Positions 1 to 12,203 of a stretch of 64,000 nt of DNA are shown here, one piece after another. The stretch is taken from NCBI GenBank assembly GCA_902728285.1, contig CACVBU010001102.1:2374335-2438334 (forward strand), given 5' to 3'. The notes under the pieces are model-generated. The model saw only the letters and a program-made list of their open reading frames with translations. It searched no databases and was not told the origin of the DNA. The stretch's first letter is position 1, and every line of letters starts with the position of its first letter. This DNA is from Clytia hemisphaerica. Taxonomy: Eukaryota; Cnidaria; Hydrozoa; Leptothecata; Clytiidae. The translations under genes were made by a program, and so were the position numbers.

Positions 1-424
1 TTTATGTTTTATTACATGTTTAACGACTAACAAAATCAAATAAGAGCTTGTAAAAACTCCAACCCGTCCCTAAAATTGGAGTAAAGCAAAATTTGAACAC
101 CTGAATTTCATCAAACCCTGCTGTAACTAAGCAGATATAATCCAGATCGACCCCTGTAAATTTGGGTCACTTTACCCTGAATTTTCGTAATTTAGGTTGA
201 TTAAAGCTAAAGCTACGTTTCTTGGTTCAATAGAGAGGAGAAGCTACAATCCCGACACCACTTTTAATTTTCTGATTAGAACTCTGATTACGGCGTACAC
301 TCAGCAGACAAAACGAGGTTGGAGTTTGGTTTTTACTCAAGCGAATTGTTGTTCTGTTATTTTAGTTACCATTAAAATATGTGATGAAAAATGGAAACAG
401 AATATACAGTAATCAGTAATAATA

Positions 425-575
425 CATGTTTTTTTTTATAAGCATATGTCTGCCCCTACATCAGGCTCGCATTATGCTTAGCATTCTATTGTTCTCAAAC
501 AATAGAGCCATTGTTTAGGTACCAAAAACTGAGCCTGCATATGCTTATAAACGTTATGCTTGTAAAAAAAACATG
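425..575. mobile_element. TA-flanked MITE, CATG family, uninterrupted copy
   Basis: The 151-bp element starts CATG plus a T-run plus ATAAGCA and ends TGCTTGT plus an A-run plus CATG, flanked by TA on both sides (423-424, 576-577). That is the target duplication of Tc1/mariner-type elements. The interior holds a hairpin (CTATTGTT/AACAATAG) and repeats of ATGCTTA. It lies in a Dispatched intron, ending 10 bp from the splice donor of exon 4. It serves as the empty-site reference for the interrupted copy at 20473-21180. Confidence 0.8.
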
Positions 576-585
576 TAAAACGAAC

Positions 586-3500
586 CTTTAAGTCAGAAGT
601 CTCATCGAAGATTGGATCGTGCATTGTAAACCAAGTCCGTCCCATCGTTTTCTCTTCAATATTGGAATAAAAACATTTCATGAAGACGTCACTTGCCACC
701 GGCAACGTCAAATTACAACACGTCGTTTGACCGATAGGGCAGGCTCCTTCCAGACTATCATAAAGCAATTGTAGATTAGCACAAGAAGGGCTGCGCTGAA
801 TGAATGGTGCTCTGATTAGGTTTTCACAAAAACCTTTTAACCAAGTTTGAACGTTGCCAAGGTCTAGAGGGCCGTCGTATAATTCAATAGTTCCGCGACT
901 GTCGGGATCAAAATGGTAGCCATTGTCGACGGCCTTTATACCGAACATGAACGACACGTGACGATCGTCTCCACCTGATCCCGAGCCTGATGCAAACAAC
1001 TTTTTGAGATTCAGATCATATTGCTCCAATGGGCTACCTGTTCAAATAGGAAAGAAAATATTGGTATTTAAAGTCATTCAATGCAAAATAGACTTCTTTC
1101 CAAGTCGAACCCAGGCCCTTAGCCCAATTTTTTATTGGTTCTTATAGCGCTCATGATTGTATATGATTTTATATACTGGATGGCGCTGATAAGTGGCCCA
1201 GTGTAATTTGGTAGACTTATTTTTTTGGCTTTGCTTGAGGTGTTAGCAAATACATGCCACTAGATCCAGTCCCTTTTTGGGGAAAAACAAATAGAAAACA
1301 ATGACCAAAGGATCGATTGTTTTCAATGTTAAGCAGAGCTAAGAGGTATTTTTTAGTTTTTATTATAGTCTCGTAAACTTTGATTGGATTTTAGAATATA
1401 TTTTAGTACTTTGATGTTTTCATATAATTTTTGAAAACGAAAGTGAAAAAATCCAATATGGCAATATCCTCTAGTCTATTCTAGTCTATTTCACTGGACT
1501 CGGCACTATCAAAATCATCAGGCAGCAAATTCAGTCAGAGGTAGACTCTAGTCTAGATTATAAAGCGTCCATTAGCACGTTGCTTTGGATACGAGATTGC
1601 TACGAATTTATTATATACCAAACACGTAACTTGTAACCAATCAACCACTTGTTGTAAAAGAAATGTGCTGACAGTCCTAGAACTGAACATGTCTTTTTTA
1701 TAAGACGTCAAAATTTTTTGAAGCCTTCAGATAGATGTTCTTAAATTTTTGACAGTTTTGAGCTTAAAAATGTTCTTATCATGTTCCTATTTTTATCCCT
1801 TTCTGAGTATTTTTGTTCATTTTCCTTAAGAAATTAGGTTTTAGAGTCTGCAAAGCCTTGAAAAAAGTCTTAACTTATCAATAGTAATTTGACCATCGAA
1901 ACCTTATGTTCTTATATAATTTGTTCTTATAAAAAACGTGTATTGTCTCTGCGATTATCAGCCATTGGTTCCACTAAAATAAGCTCGAAAATTATCAACT
2001 CATTTATAAGGATGGTGATATCAGGGGGAAAAACAGAACAAGGGAACAAAACTACACACCCCTGTCTCAATGACCCAGCGAAAACTTTCAGTACTATAAC
2101 AATGGAAAACCTCTTACCTTAAAATTACCCAATTTCCTTCTAACAGTGAAAAGTCAAGAGATAATCTAATCAGCTCACCTGACGTAAACATTTGAAATTC
2201 ACCAGTCGATGGTGGATTCAAACCAGGGCTTGAGAAAGTCACCACACAGCCACCGATACCCAGAGCTAACAAAAACACAATCCAAATCCAACGGAACTTG
2301 ATAATAGCTGTTGGTAAGTACTGACTGAAAATCGTGTTGGAGATATCATCTAAGTTCCTCTGCAATGCACTGACCCGTTGATGCTCCGCTGGTACCGCTG
2401 GATCTTTACAAGCTCCTGGGCACAATCTATTCATACATTTACCCAAATATTTTTCATGTAGAATCACCACAGCCGGGAATAACGTGATCATTAATAGATA
2501 ATTAATGATGATGGATGTACCAGCGAAAAGTCCAAAACATTTAACTGACGTCACCACACTGGAGACGTTAGCGTAAAAAGCGGAAGCCGTCGTTAGCGAC
2601 GTTACCAACATGGCGAGTAAGGCGTGTCGGATAGAATGAATTGTCCATTTTATCAAACACTCTTCATATATATACATGTTCAATGGATAGATTTGTCGCG
2701 CCTCGCCCCAGATCCCTGTATAAACAAACGCGTCATCAGCGCCAATTCCAACAATAAAGATAAGAGTGACCATGTTTAAGAATGGGAAAAAATTCATATC
2801 GAAGACACGCCCATAAACGAAATATGAAATAACCAAAGCGATGATGATACAAGCTAGTGTCATTAGCCCGATGAAAATAGAGCCGGAATAAAACCAGATA
2901 AATAAAATAACAAGCACGATAGCAGCAATGATATAGAGTGACTGTGTGATAATTTCCGTTTGGAAGAGATAAAATTTGAGATTCCACATATTGAAACCAG
3001 CTACTTGGACATCGCCAACTTTGACAGATTCGAGGTCTGTTAACCGGTCATTGTAAAGCGGTTCAAAAAAGCCAGAATCAGGATCCCGTAAATACCAAGT
3101 CAGCGAATCGATGCTTGCAGTATATTGAACATTGTCTAGATCGGAGTGTGATGCACTGTCGATTAAATAGTAGAAAGAGTTGTAAACGAGTCGTTTCATA
3201 CTGCTGGGTGTGTGGAGAGTTGTATTGTAGTGGCACATTTGTTTCACGTTTGTGCAGCCGAAAGCGTCGGTCGAATCAACACATGTTTTAAGTGTACCAT
3301 TCTTATAATACCCGTAACATTGCTTCAAAATGTTTTTGAAATGATCAACATGGTTTTCTTGTAGGGTATCACAATCCGGAAGATTGTTCAGAGCTGCAAT
3401 ATAGTTCGCCAAATGATGGGTCGAATCAGATTGTGTGTTAAAATATTCATCATATCGTGGATAGGATCTAAGGTATTTTTTATGTAATTTACATAGATTG

Positions 3501-5717
3501 TTTAGATTTTGCACAGTCAGTATATTTCCCGATGCTTTGTAAATGAAGTAAAAATCTGTATACAGTTTAGATGTTAAAGACAGACTGGTGCTACGTCGTT
3601 TCCGGGATGTTAAGCGCCCGGTATAATTGGTGCCCGGTACGTTAGTTAATTGGTAATCACCCCAACGGTTTTTATCGAGATTTGATAGTGCAGCAGCTCT
3701 TTTTGAGATATCGGTACCACGAGGTTCAAAACCCTGGAAAGAGCAAAAAAATAAACAACTTTGACGGCTTTCAATAACACTCAAAGTCGACTCTCTCGAG
3801 TTTGATTTAAGCGAGCGAAACAGAATTTCATTCGAACTACCTAGAGAAATATTCGAATGATGACTAGTGTTTGATGTACGGATTTCGAGCTAAGTGGACC
3901 AATGTTTTTGTTCGAATTACAGAAAAGTTCGAATTATATGAATACGATTCGATATACCTTTTAATAAAACCGTAGTTGCGCGGTCAGGCGCGTGCCACTT
4001 TATTATTTAATTTACCACCCTAAATCCTTTTTTTTACATATTTTTCTTTTGTCTATAGGTGTGAAAAAAGACTGGGACGGTTTGTTTAACTAATTATCTT
4101 TTAGTGCTACAATCGTGGTCAAAACTGGTGTCCACCAGTCCATCTTTTTCCATCGGCAAGTCGCCACTCTCCCCCCGAATCAATGTTAGAGATGAGACTC
4201 CCCCATCAACATTGATTTGGGGGAGGGGTAGACAAACATTTCTGTCCATGATTGCACTCTGTACCAGAGTGTATCTCATGTATAACTAGAATGAGTTTTG
4301 AAATTTTCATAGATATCGTGTCTTTTTACAGACAATCTTAGAATCTTAGTATGTACCTTGGTTGGTTCGGAGAAGTCTGGGAAATCTTTGGAACCGAGAG
4401 CTGGTATGACGGAAAGGATAATTGACCATGCAAAGACAAACAATACTGGTCCGATCACAAGTACGGGCCATCGCACCAAGAATCTGCAATACCTAGAATT
4501 TGAATAGATAGATTCGTGACATGTTCTTTCAACATCAATTGATGCAATCAAATTATAAGAATGACGTATTTCATTATGAATATTCATAACATTTTGGTAA
4601 AAATCATCCTGAAATATTCTTAAAGATATTCATTAGTTAGAATCCAAACCAAACCTAAATTTAACAAGGTACACTAAGCAAAAATATGGTGTTTTTGTGA
4701 ATGTTTTTAGCAAAAGGTGTGGATAATCACCCAATAAATGCTCCAAAACTGCACTAAAAATGACATTTGTTATGTTCAGTCGCCAAATTCCATGATGGTG
4801 TTATTCTAACCATATTCTAAATTTTGTAGCCAATTTCATCATGAATATTCGTATAGAGTAGATTCTTATGAAAAAAACCATATACGAAAACAAACTTGTT
4901 ATGACCGTCTTGCTAATTAATAAGTGTTAACCAAAATGCATTAGCAACATTTTGTAGCTTATTAAAAGAAACAGATTACTGAGCAACAAGACACAGGACA
5001 TAAGGTGTGAAGGGTAGAATCTAGAATTGGAAGCTTTTGGAGACCGTTACGATTTACCAAAACAAACTTTCTAATGCTCGTAGCACCCTAGAGGAAAGTC
5101 GTTAAGATTTCTATAATACATATAAGAGAAACTTTCTGCTATTAAGGAATTTCAAAGCCATCGAACCAAAGTATTTCTCTGGCATTACTTTAAGTATAAA
5201 GAGTAATATAAACCAATATGGTAGTAAAATTTGCTATCTTTGCACCCTTATGTCTTTAAGACGAATAATTTCAATTTTGAAAAGAGCGTAACCCCTTAGA
5301 AGCGCCGCACACAAAATCTTAAAAACTACAAGGCAACGCTGTCGTGCTCATCGGAGAAAATACGATAAAGGTAAAACGTAAAAAGATTTTAACAGCGGTC
5401 AGTATTAGTCACTGTAACTGGAAAACGCGCGGGGGATCGAAATTTGTTCGAGTTATGGAAATTTGGAGTTATTGAGACTGATATATAAGATATTGTTAGC
5501 TGAAGGGACCATATAGCTAGTTCGATTTACGGAGACATTTGAATCATAGAGGTTCAAGTTAAAGAAGCTCCATTGTACCGTCGTAGTACGTAATTAAAAA
5601 AATCATCTAGACTCACGGTCTTAATATACGTGCCACCGTGTCGTATTCTTCTTTACGCCGTATTTTCGCATGCGTATCTTCTTCCGTGTGTGGTGCTTGA
5701 GTTTTGTCTGCCATCAT
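586..5717 (-). CDS. disp: Dispatched homologue, 5' part (four exons; gene continues past the left edge)
   Basis: Exons on the minus strand: 5717-5617, 4492-4357, 3733-2179 and 1037-586. All introns are GT-AG, phases agree (2, 0, 1, 0), and 748 codons are visible. Dispatched is an RND-family membrane protein that exports lipid-modified Hedgehog from producing cells. Seen: two adjacent start codons (MMADK); first TM around residues 38-66; then GFEPRGT, a family hallmark; a large Cys-rich extracellular loop; and a sterol-sensing block of five TM segments with GIGADD in the fourth, the proton-relay motif of RND pumps. SPLEQYDL opens exon 4, the second extracellular loop. A dibasic RKRR lies near residue 123 in loop 1, where vertebrate DISP1 is cut by furin. 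The C-terminal half, including the second TM bundle, is outside the window. Introns hold repeats: 1688-1940 in the intron before exon 4, and TTCGA-rich sequence at 3780-4020. Confidence 0.93.
1688..1940. mobile_element. TA-flanked MITE, GTTCTTA family, decayed copy
   Basis: The right end is clear: GTTCTTATAAAAAACGTG followed by TA. The left end has decayed (CATGTCTTTTTTATAAGACG). The interior shares the repeated GTTCTTA words and AAGCCTT blocks of the copies at 17797 and 43772. It lies in the Dispatched intron before exon 4. Confidence 0.65.
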
Positions 5718-6082
5718 TAATGAAGAATCTAAATTATAAGATAATGAAAATATATTAAATAGATCAAATTTGCATTTCAACATCACTTACTAAAGCTAAC
5801 CAAGGGGTTTTATTTAGGTCCAATGAACGACGAATTTCATCGGTCCAAGGCACGAGAAAAATTACAATTGTCCGGTTTAAATATTCGGTTTGCCGTTTCA
5901 AGTACATATTCACGCTAATCAATACACTGGCCTTCCTAAGAATTCGCCGGCCTAGTAGAATTCACTGGAGTTAATGTTTCATTCGCCAACCTATCAAAAA
6001 CATAGAAACACTTTACATGATGTTCATAATTCATGGACGTCAGACTCATATGTCATATCAGAAATGTACCTAATCGGTGAAA
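5718..6082. other. Presumed 5' flank of Dispatched; no recognised element
   Basis: Non-coding AT-rich sequence upstream of the Dispatched start codon. I see no TATA box or conserved promoter element I can defend. A short palindromic stretch, GAATTCGCCGGCCTAGTAGAATTC-like, sits near 5940. Confidence 0.3.
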
Positions 6083-6330
6083 ACGTCGTCGGGGAAAAAT
6101 ATTCGTCACTTGCTGGTAGTTGGTAAACGCATTAAGGCCGGGGAAAGTTTTCGTCGAGGAAAGTTTTCGTCGGGGAAAAATATTCGTCACTTGCTGGTAG
6201 TAGGTAAACGCATTAAAACCGGGGAAAGTTTTCGTCGGGGAAAAATATTCGTCACTTGCTGGTAGTTGGTAAACGCATTAAGGCCAGGGAAAGTTTTCGT
6301 CGGGGAAAAATATTCGTCACTTGGCCAAAA
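6083..6330. repeat. Short tandem array, about 65-bp unit, four copies
   Basis: GGGGAAAAATATTCGTCACTTGC recurs at about 6091, 6172, 6237 and 6302. The spacing is 81, 65 and 65 bp; the first unit carries a 16-bp internal duplication. The array is followed at 6335-6362 by an inverted partial copy (CTTCCCCGACGAA), so it may be one end of a decayed inverted-repeat element. Confidence 0.75.
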
Positions 6331-6659
6331 CTTCGTCACTCTTCCCCGACGAATTTTTCCCTGATAAGGTAGCTTTGCAGAACCACGGCGGTTTTACAAA
6401 AGGTTTTGTGTTGTATGAAGAAGCACTAATCAATGAGATTTGCATAAGTTGACCATATCAAATACTACCATAGGTGTTATCTTTATATCTTTCAAACCTT
6501 ATCGATATAAAGAATCTGACTTATGAGATTTTAGAAACTTTTCATGTCTCGCTTATTCTACCTAGCCAGAGTGCCGCCAGAGTGTCAGACGTTTTGTCTA
6601 ACCTCCGTTCAAAAAGTTTTCACTACACTTATACAAACGTATGATTGCAAACAACTCTC

Positions 6660-6717
6660 GTTGCTAGAATCTGATTGGATGCAATCGTTTGATTGCATCC
6701 AATCAGATTCTAGTAAC
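6660..6717. repeat. Near-perfect hairpin
   Basis: Arms 6665-6686 and 6691-6712 (TAGAATCTGATTGGATGCAATC and its complement) are perfect over 22 bp, with a 4-nt loop. Pairing extends outward with one mismatch. No gene is adjacent. It is probably a snapback element remnant. Confidence 0.85.
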
Positions 6718-7619
6718 GTAAATGTTATTATTTTTGCCTTTGATAAAAAAATATTTTTATTGCCTATAGGGAATACGAAAAGTCTTCAGCAAAGGCGAGC
6801 ATGTTTTTACCGAGTTTGTTTGCAACTAAGCTAAATACATATTTTTAAAGTCAAAATTATATTATTAGCTTAGAACCTTGGCTGCACCTATTCCAGGGGT
6901 TGAAAATAAGGCACCTTTTCAGGTGGCAGGTTTTCGTACTTATTTTGGTCGGAGCCCCTGCCCAGAATCAAAATTACAATATTGATAAGTCAACCACTTC
7001 ACTGGTGAAAATACTTTTCTTAGTGGAGAAAGGTTTTCTTGTTTGAGATACCATTTCTCTCCTAAAGAAAAACATTCTTATTGATCTATGGGAAAAACTT
7101 TGTACGAGTTAATTAATCTTAGCATATTATTGAAATTTTTCAGATCAAAACTCAAAGAAAAGATTTCTTTATGAGAAGAAAACTTGAGTTCTCTAAAGAA
7201 ATTTTTTCTTGGAATTTTTCTCAAGAAAAAAGTTCTTCTGAAAAGTTATCGAAAGTAATTTTTTCTTCAGAATATTCCTGAGGCCTTCACAATGGAATTA
7301 AAACATTTTTTTATTTCTATTGTGGCTTTTGAACAAAAGCTCTATTTATCTGAATTGAATTAGCCAAGCATGGCTCCAGCAAATGTGAATTTACAAAAAG
7401 TGTAATACGAGCGTAATATCTCTCTCTTAAAAATTTATATGTGGTGTGATTGGAAGACTTTTGAAAATGGTAAGAATATTTTTTTTTGGTTTTCCTTTAT
7501 GATTTCAAAATTTGTATACATATTATACCAAATCTTAAATCTGTTCCCCTAGAGCCCTAGAGGTAATTCTAGTTAAGCAGTTTATTATTTTATTCTTGTT
7601 TAATAAGTGTTATTGATTG

Positions 7620-8530
7620 TTTGCCAACCTACTGGCGGGTGCTTATTTTGTTGTGCTTGTGTCTCATTGATTAACCTTTCATTCCAATGCCCCAAAATCT
7701 CTAAAACCTTTACCATTAAGATCGTGAAATTTTATCCATTTGAGTAAATCTAATTCAGTGCTTGCTAGCCTTATGGCGGGTGCTAATTTTGTTGTGCTTG
7801 TCAGCCTTCTGGCGGGTTAACCTTTTACTCGGATGACCTAAAACTTATACAAATAAAATCATCCAATTTTTTCCATTTGAGTAAATGTAATTCAGTGCTT
7901 GCTAGCCTTATGGCGGGTGCTAATTTTGTTGTGCTTGTCAGCCTTCTAGCGGGTTAACCTTTTACTCGGATGACCTAAAACTTATACAAATAAAATCATC
8001 CAATTTTTTCCATTTGAGTAAATGTAATTCAGTGCTTGCTAGCCTTATGGCGGGTGCTAATTTTGGTGCGCTTGTCAGCCTTCTGGCGGGTTAACCTTTT
8101 ACTCGAATGACCTAAAACTTATACAAATACAATCATCCAATTATTTCCATTTGAGTAAATGTAATTCAGTGCTTGCTAGCCTTATGGCGGGTGCTAATTT
8201 TGTTGTGCTTGTCAGCCTTCTGGTGGGTTAACCTTTTACTCGGATGACCTAAAACTTATACAAATAAAATCATCCAATTTTTTCCATTTGAGTAAATGTA
8301 ATTCAGTGCTTGCTAGCCTTATGGCGGGTGCTAATTTTGTTGTGCTTGTCAGCCTTCTGGCGGGTTAACCTTTTACTCGAATGACCTAAAACTTATACAA
8401 ATAAAATAATCATCAATTTTTTTTCTATTTGAGTAAACGTAATTCAGTGCTTGCTAGCCTTATGGCGGGAGCTAATTTTGTTGTGCTTGTCAGCCTTCTG
8501 GCGGGTTATCCTTTTACTCGAATGACTTAA
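7620..8530. repeat. 137-bp minisatellite, about six units plus one diverged unit
   Basis: CTTGCTAGCCTTATGGCGGG recurs at about 7761, 7898, 8035, 8172, 8309 and 8450, that is every 137 bp (141 for the last step). A diverged unit lies upstream, near 7625. Each unit contains two related half-motifs, TTATGGCGGG and TTCTGGCGGG. Units differ at only a few sites, so the array was homogenised recently. It is not CRISPR, because there are no unique spacers. Confidence 0.9.
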
Positions 8531-8669
8531 AACATCATGTTTCGTCAGATTTGTTTGTTGTTTGTAAAATACGTAAGACATATTTGTATATTTTTTGTCC
8601 TTGCTTCAATTAAGATCAGGGTTACAAAAATCGAAGTTTCTTTGTCGTTCTCTCTTTTCCTTTTTTCAG

Positions 8670-9035
8670 GACAACCGATGGTAACTGGACGCAGCTGACA
8701 GAAAACAACGTGACGATCATAGAACAGATAACGCCAAAAAAGCATCCAAGCTACCACAAGTTACCCACATTCAAAGTAGGTAAAAACTACTTTTGCCATG
8801 CACTTTCGAATCTTTGGTGTATTTTTATCTGATTAATTTTACTTTGTTTATAGAATTCCTGCTTATATCTATCGTATTAGCTTTAGTGGCTCTCGTTTCT
8901 ACTCATAGGTCAATCCAGGTTCCAAAACAAGTAAATTTTAATATGCTCATTTTGATTGTTTTTCAGATTGACGAGGCTAAAGAGATGAAAGCTTTTTGTA
9001 ACTATCAATTGACCGATTTTAACAATTACTGTTGA
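8670..9035 (+). CDS. C-terminal exons of an unidentified single-pass membrane protein
   Basis: Three exons join in phase: 8670-8779, 8854-8930 and 8967-9035. Acceptors follow pyrimidine tracts (TTTTTTCAG, GTTTATAG, TTTTTCAG), donors are G/GTAAAA and CAA/GTAAAT, and the stop is TGA. The first exon starts with one leftover base, so upstream exons exist but were not found. The 84 visible residues show an outer stretch with two N-glycosylation sequons (NWT, NVT), a hydrophobic segment (FLLISIVLALVALVS) and a short basic tail ending in Cys. I do not recognise the family. GC is higher than in the surroundings. The exons lie inside the terminal inverted repeats of the 7000-9573 element, so this may be a captured gene fragment. 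Confidence 0.5.
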
Positions 9036-9867
9036 TGACGTGGAGTAGAGCTGCCAAATATTAAATCAATTTATACTAAAATCATGTAGTATTTCAGTCA
9101 GTTACATTAAAATTAAAGTGAAAGATACAAATACAGAATACAACAGAAATTCATAATATTAATTGAATTGACCTGGAACTAAAATGAGCAGCTACCGTTG
9201 TTTCGACAACAATAAGACAAATAAGCATTGTAGAAAAGAATTTTTTACCGAAGAAAATTTCGAAAAGAAAAATGCACTAAATATTCAAGAAAAAATTACT
9301 CGCTTGAAGAAAAGCCTTCTTATATTCTTGCTGGGCAGAAGAGAAAAATTCTCTTGAGATAAGTATACAATTCTTCTTAGAAGAAAATTATTTTCACCAG
9401 TTAAGAAAATGATTCTTAATTTGAGTTTATTTTTCTTATGATTTAAGAGTTTTTTCTTAAGATTGTTTTTCTTGTTTTCTTGATCAATAATATTTTTCTT
9501 GCTCCGCGGAAGAGAAATATATTCTTCTCTGAGGTTTTTTTTACTTGATAGAAGAAAATTATTTTCACCAGTGTTCTAACAAAAAAGTTCTTTTCTGTAC
9601 ACCTTTGGCTACAAGTTAAAGAAGCTTCTTGGAACATTCAAAGCTTTCTATATTTACAGAAAACGCTTCCTTTGCAGATTATTTTCCTAGCAAAAGACCC
9701 ACCGCTAAAGATTGATTGAGAGATTGAAAGAAGGTTAAATAAAAAGGCTGAATGAAGAAAACCACATTCAAAAGCTGAGAAAGGGAAAAATTGGAATATG
9801 TTTTTTCTTTACCGAAAAATAATAATTTGAGAATGGCCAAAAACAACAAAAAACTATTTCAAATTAA

Positions 9868-10328
9868 CCCTATTCGGCCTAGGGGGGGGCTGTTTCTGTT
9901 CGGAGGTCAAATTATTTGTAAAAAGATCCTGAAATAATAGAGCTTTTTGCCATGAAATTTCTGTAAATTGCTTCAAAAAAAAAAATTGACACCTAAAAAT
10001 TTTCACACCTTGAGCATGATGACATTTCTGACAGTAAGATGTCACAAAAATTGACACTTTTCTAAGACAAATTTATTTTTAATGTCAAATATATCGTTTA
10101 AACCGTAATTTTGAATATTTAGGATAAATTACGCATTTTGAACTCACGCAACTTTTTTCTAAAGCCTTTGTTAGAATACAAAAAAATATTTTGTCAAAAG
10201 TTACCTTATGTGACAAGGATCTTGTGTGCCAAATTTCATCCAAAAAGACCCAATAGATCAAAAGTTAAGGGGTGGTACAGGAAAAGCCCCCCCCCTCTAG
10301 TTCTGAACCGCCCCTAGGTTGAATAGGG
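9868..10328. mobile_element. piggyBac-like MITE with TTAA flanks
   Basis: The ends are CCCTATTC...GAATAGGG, flanked on both sides by TTAA (9864-9867 and 10329-10332), the piggyBac target duplication. Inverted homology continues inward (CCTAGGGG). The 461-bp interior has no transposase. Confidence 0.8.
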
Positions 10329-10662
10329 TTAAGACATTTAGGCAAAGGTCTATTCTTTCATCTAAAAATTTTGATGTCAGTGAATAATGGATCTCAATCA
10401 CCCAAACTTAAGTCTTCATGACTGAAACTCTCTTAAATTCGAACAAATTTGTATTCAAAATATCGATACGCTACTGTGTATGCTAAATGAAGGGAAGTAC
10501 AAAAAGATACAAAAGTTTCAGATAATTTTGTACAAATTTGGCAAATCTTTACTACTGTTCTAAGGCTAGCTATGTTCTTACGATGTTCATATTTTTCCTC
10601 AAATTTCAGCTTACATGTTTTTATAAACTGGGCTTTAATAAAATAAAGACAAAGAGGGTACC

Positions 10663-10826
10663 TTTAGTGTCGGCCACCCTGTTTTCCATCATGACTTTTT
10701 ATAAACAAGCACTTTCCCACCAAAGAAAAAAATCTTCATATGAAATTTTTTGTAACGTTTCTTTTTCGACGTCAGTTCAATGCAGGAGTATCTTTTTTTT
10801 CAAACAAATAAATGGCCGACGCTAAA
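10663..10826. mobile_element. Small inverted-repeat element
   Basis: Ends TTTAGTGTCGGCCA and TGGCCGACGCTAAA are inverse to each other with one mismatch. No coding capacity is seen, and the target duplication is unclear. Confidence 0.5.
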
Positions 10827-10828
10827 AG

Positions 10829-11952
10829 TTTTCCAAGAGAGTATTGATCCATTTGAAGCATACAAAAACTAAAAAAGTTAACAACATCCTAAGGCTTTAA
10901 AAATTTGGGATGCTAAAAATTTTATATTACAAAAAACATGTAACAAAATATCTAGCTCCTGATCTGGGAAAAGTCCGACTACTGGGCGAGTCTTTACTGG
11001 GCGAGTCTTTACTGCCCATCTTTTCCAACCTCTTTAGCCACAAAACAAACTTTCCAAATCACACTAAAACATAAACTGAAAAGTTTCAAGTTTTAATATC
11101 AATATTCACACTCTAGCGTACATTTGAAACTGAGACAGTCATGGAGAAAAAGGGGAACCTTGATTTATCAAAAAACATCAAAAGTGCGAAAATTTATCAC
11201 TCGCTTACTATACTAAACTACCATCTGCATTATATTTTTCAAACATTATAAAACATGGTACCTTTAAAAGTTTCTCATACGAATTATAACATTGTTTTAT
11301 ACTTTTGATGTGTTGTACATACCACGAGAAAATAAATGATGAAATAAAGACACAATCAGCTTATAATGTTTAAAAGCCTCAAAATTCATTGATAAGATTT
11401 TTGTAAGTCAAGAGAAAAAGATTAATAAGATATATCGTTCACTTTCGATTTCTCCTTAAATATGTAAACGTTATACCACAAGATAACATAACGTACGTAA
11501 GTGGTCTCCTTCCCAGAGTATATTAAAGTAATATAAAAATAATTTCATAATACACAGTAATAACAAATGTTTTATAACACAGTCGTAAAACTAAAGGCCG
11601 GTCTCCACTTTCGCGCGACATGAGCGAAATCTTTTTGGCGTTTTTGTAAATTCATTGTCGGTTGGAAAATGAAGTAATTCCATTGGTCGATATTGACGTA
11701 ACGGATGAAAAAAGTGGAACTTCCTTCAACTTTTTTTTGTTCGCGCCAAACTTTTTTATGACGTTATCTTTTATTCAGACAAAAAAAGTTAGAAAAAAAA
11801 ACTGTCGCCCATTATAAGAATACGGCAAAATACTAAGAACAAGTTAAGAACATTTTAAGACTTGCATACTTTGCATACATAATTTTGTACGTTCTAATAA
11901 AAAGCGTGTAACTTAGCAAATGATAAGACATACTCTTACATCACAAGGCAAT
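10829..11952. other. Non-coding stretch, nothing recognised
   Basis: AT-rich sequence with no convincing exon on either strand. A short direct repeat (CTGGGCGAGTCTTTA) lies near 10985. Around 11800-11920 is a decayed piece resembling the GTTCTTA MITE family. Confidence 0.3.
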
Positions 11953-12203
11953 GGGCTATTCCAGAAATAGTCTGTACCCCCTATGTTGGGTGTGGGTGGT
12001 CTGGAAAATAAAAAAATCCAGAGTGGTCTGGTTTTTTGAATGATAAAATCAGGTCAGTATAACGAGGTCGAAAATCCAGGGTGGTCCAAAGAAATGGGGA
12101 AAAAATCGAAGGGGGTCCTGAAGAATTGAAAAAAAATCCAGGGGTCACCTTTAAAAAAAAATCTCCTCAACATAGGGGGTACAAATTTTTTCTGGAATAT
12201 CCC
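11953..12203. mobile_element. MITE with AAT flanks, Harbinger-like
   Basis: The ends (GGGCTATTCCAGAAATAG... inverse to ...TTCTGGAATATCCC) continue into inverse TACCCCCTATGTTG blocks. Flanking AAT trinucleotides (11950-11952, 12204-12206) fit the 3-bp duplication of Harbinger elements. Length 251 bp, non-coding. Confidence 0.65.

Larger units (their letters stand above)
7000..9573. mobile_element. CACTA/EnSpm-like non-autonomous element
   Basis: The left end, CACTGGTGAAAATACTTTTC, is matched in inverse at the right end (GAAAATTATTTTCACCAGTG at 9554-9573), with one mismatch over about 22 bp. The flanking dinucleotide TT may be a short target duplication. Subterminal regions on both sides are full of AAGAAAA/TTTTCTT words in both orientations, as CACTA elements carry. 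A second inverted terminal motif lies near 9385. No transposase is visible. The interior holds a 137-bp tandem array and three spliceable coding exons (8670-9035). The superfamily assignment rests on the CACTG ends and subterminal repeats only. Confidence 0.6.

Noticed and set aside
2736-2987. 83-codon ORF within Dispatched exon 3
   Set aside because: A shadow of the Dispatched frame in the same exon.
6077-6265. 62-codon ORF
   Set aside because: Spans the 65-bp tandem array and repeats its own sequence.
7761-8530. CRISPR-like regular repeats
   Set aside because: The whole 137-bp unit repeats with no unique spacers, in a eukaryotic intron-bearing setting. It is a minisatellite.
9443-9637. 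64-codon Lys/Phe-rich ORF
   Set aside because: Lies in the AAGAAAA subterminal repeats of the CACTA-like element.
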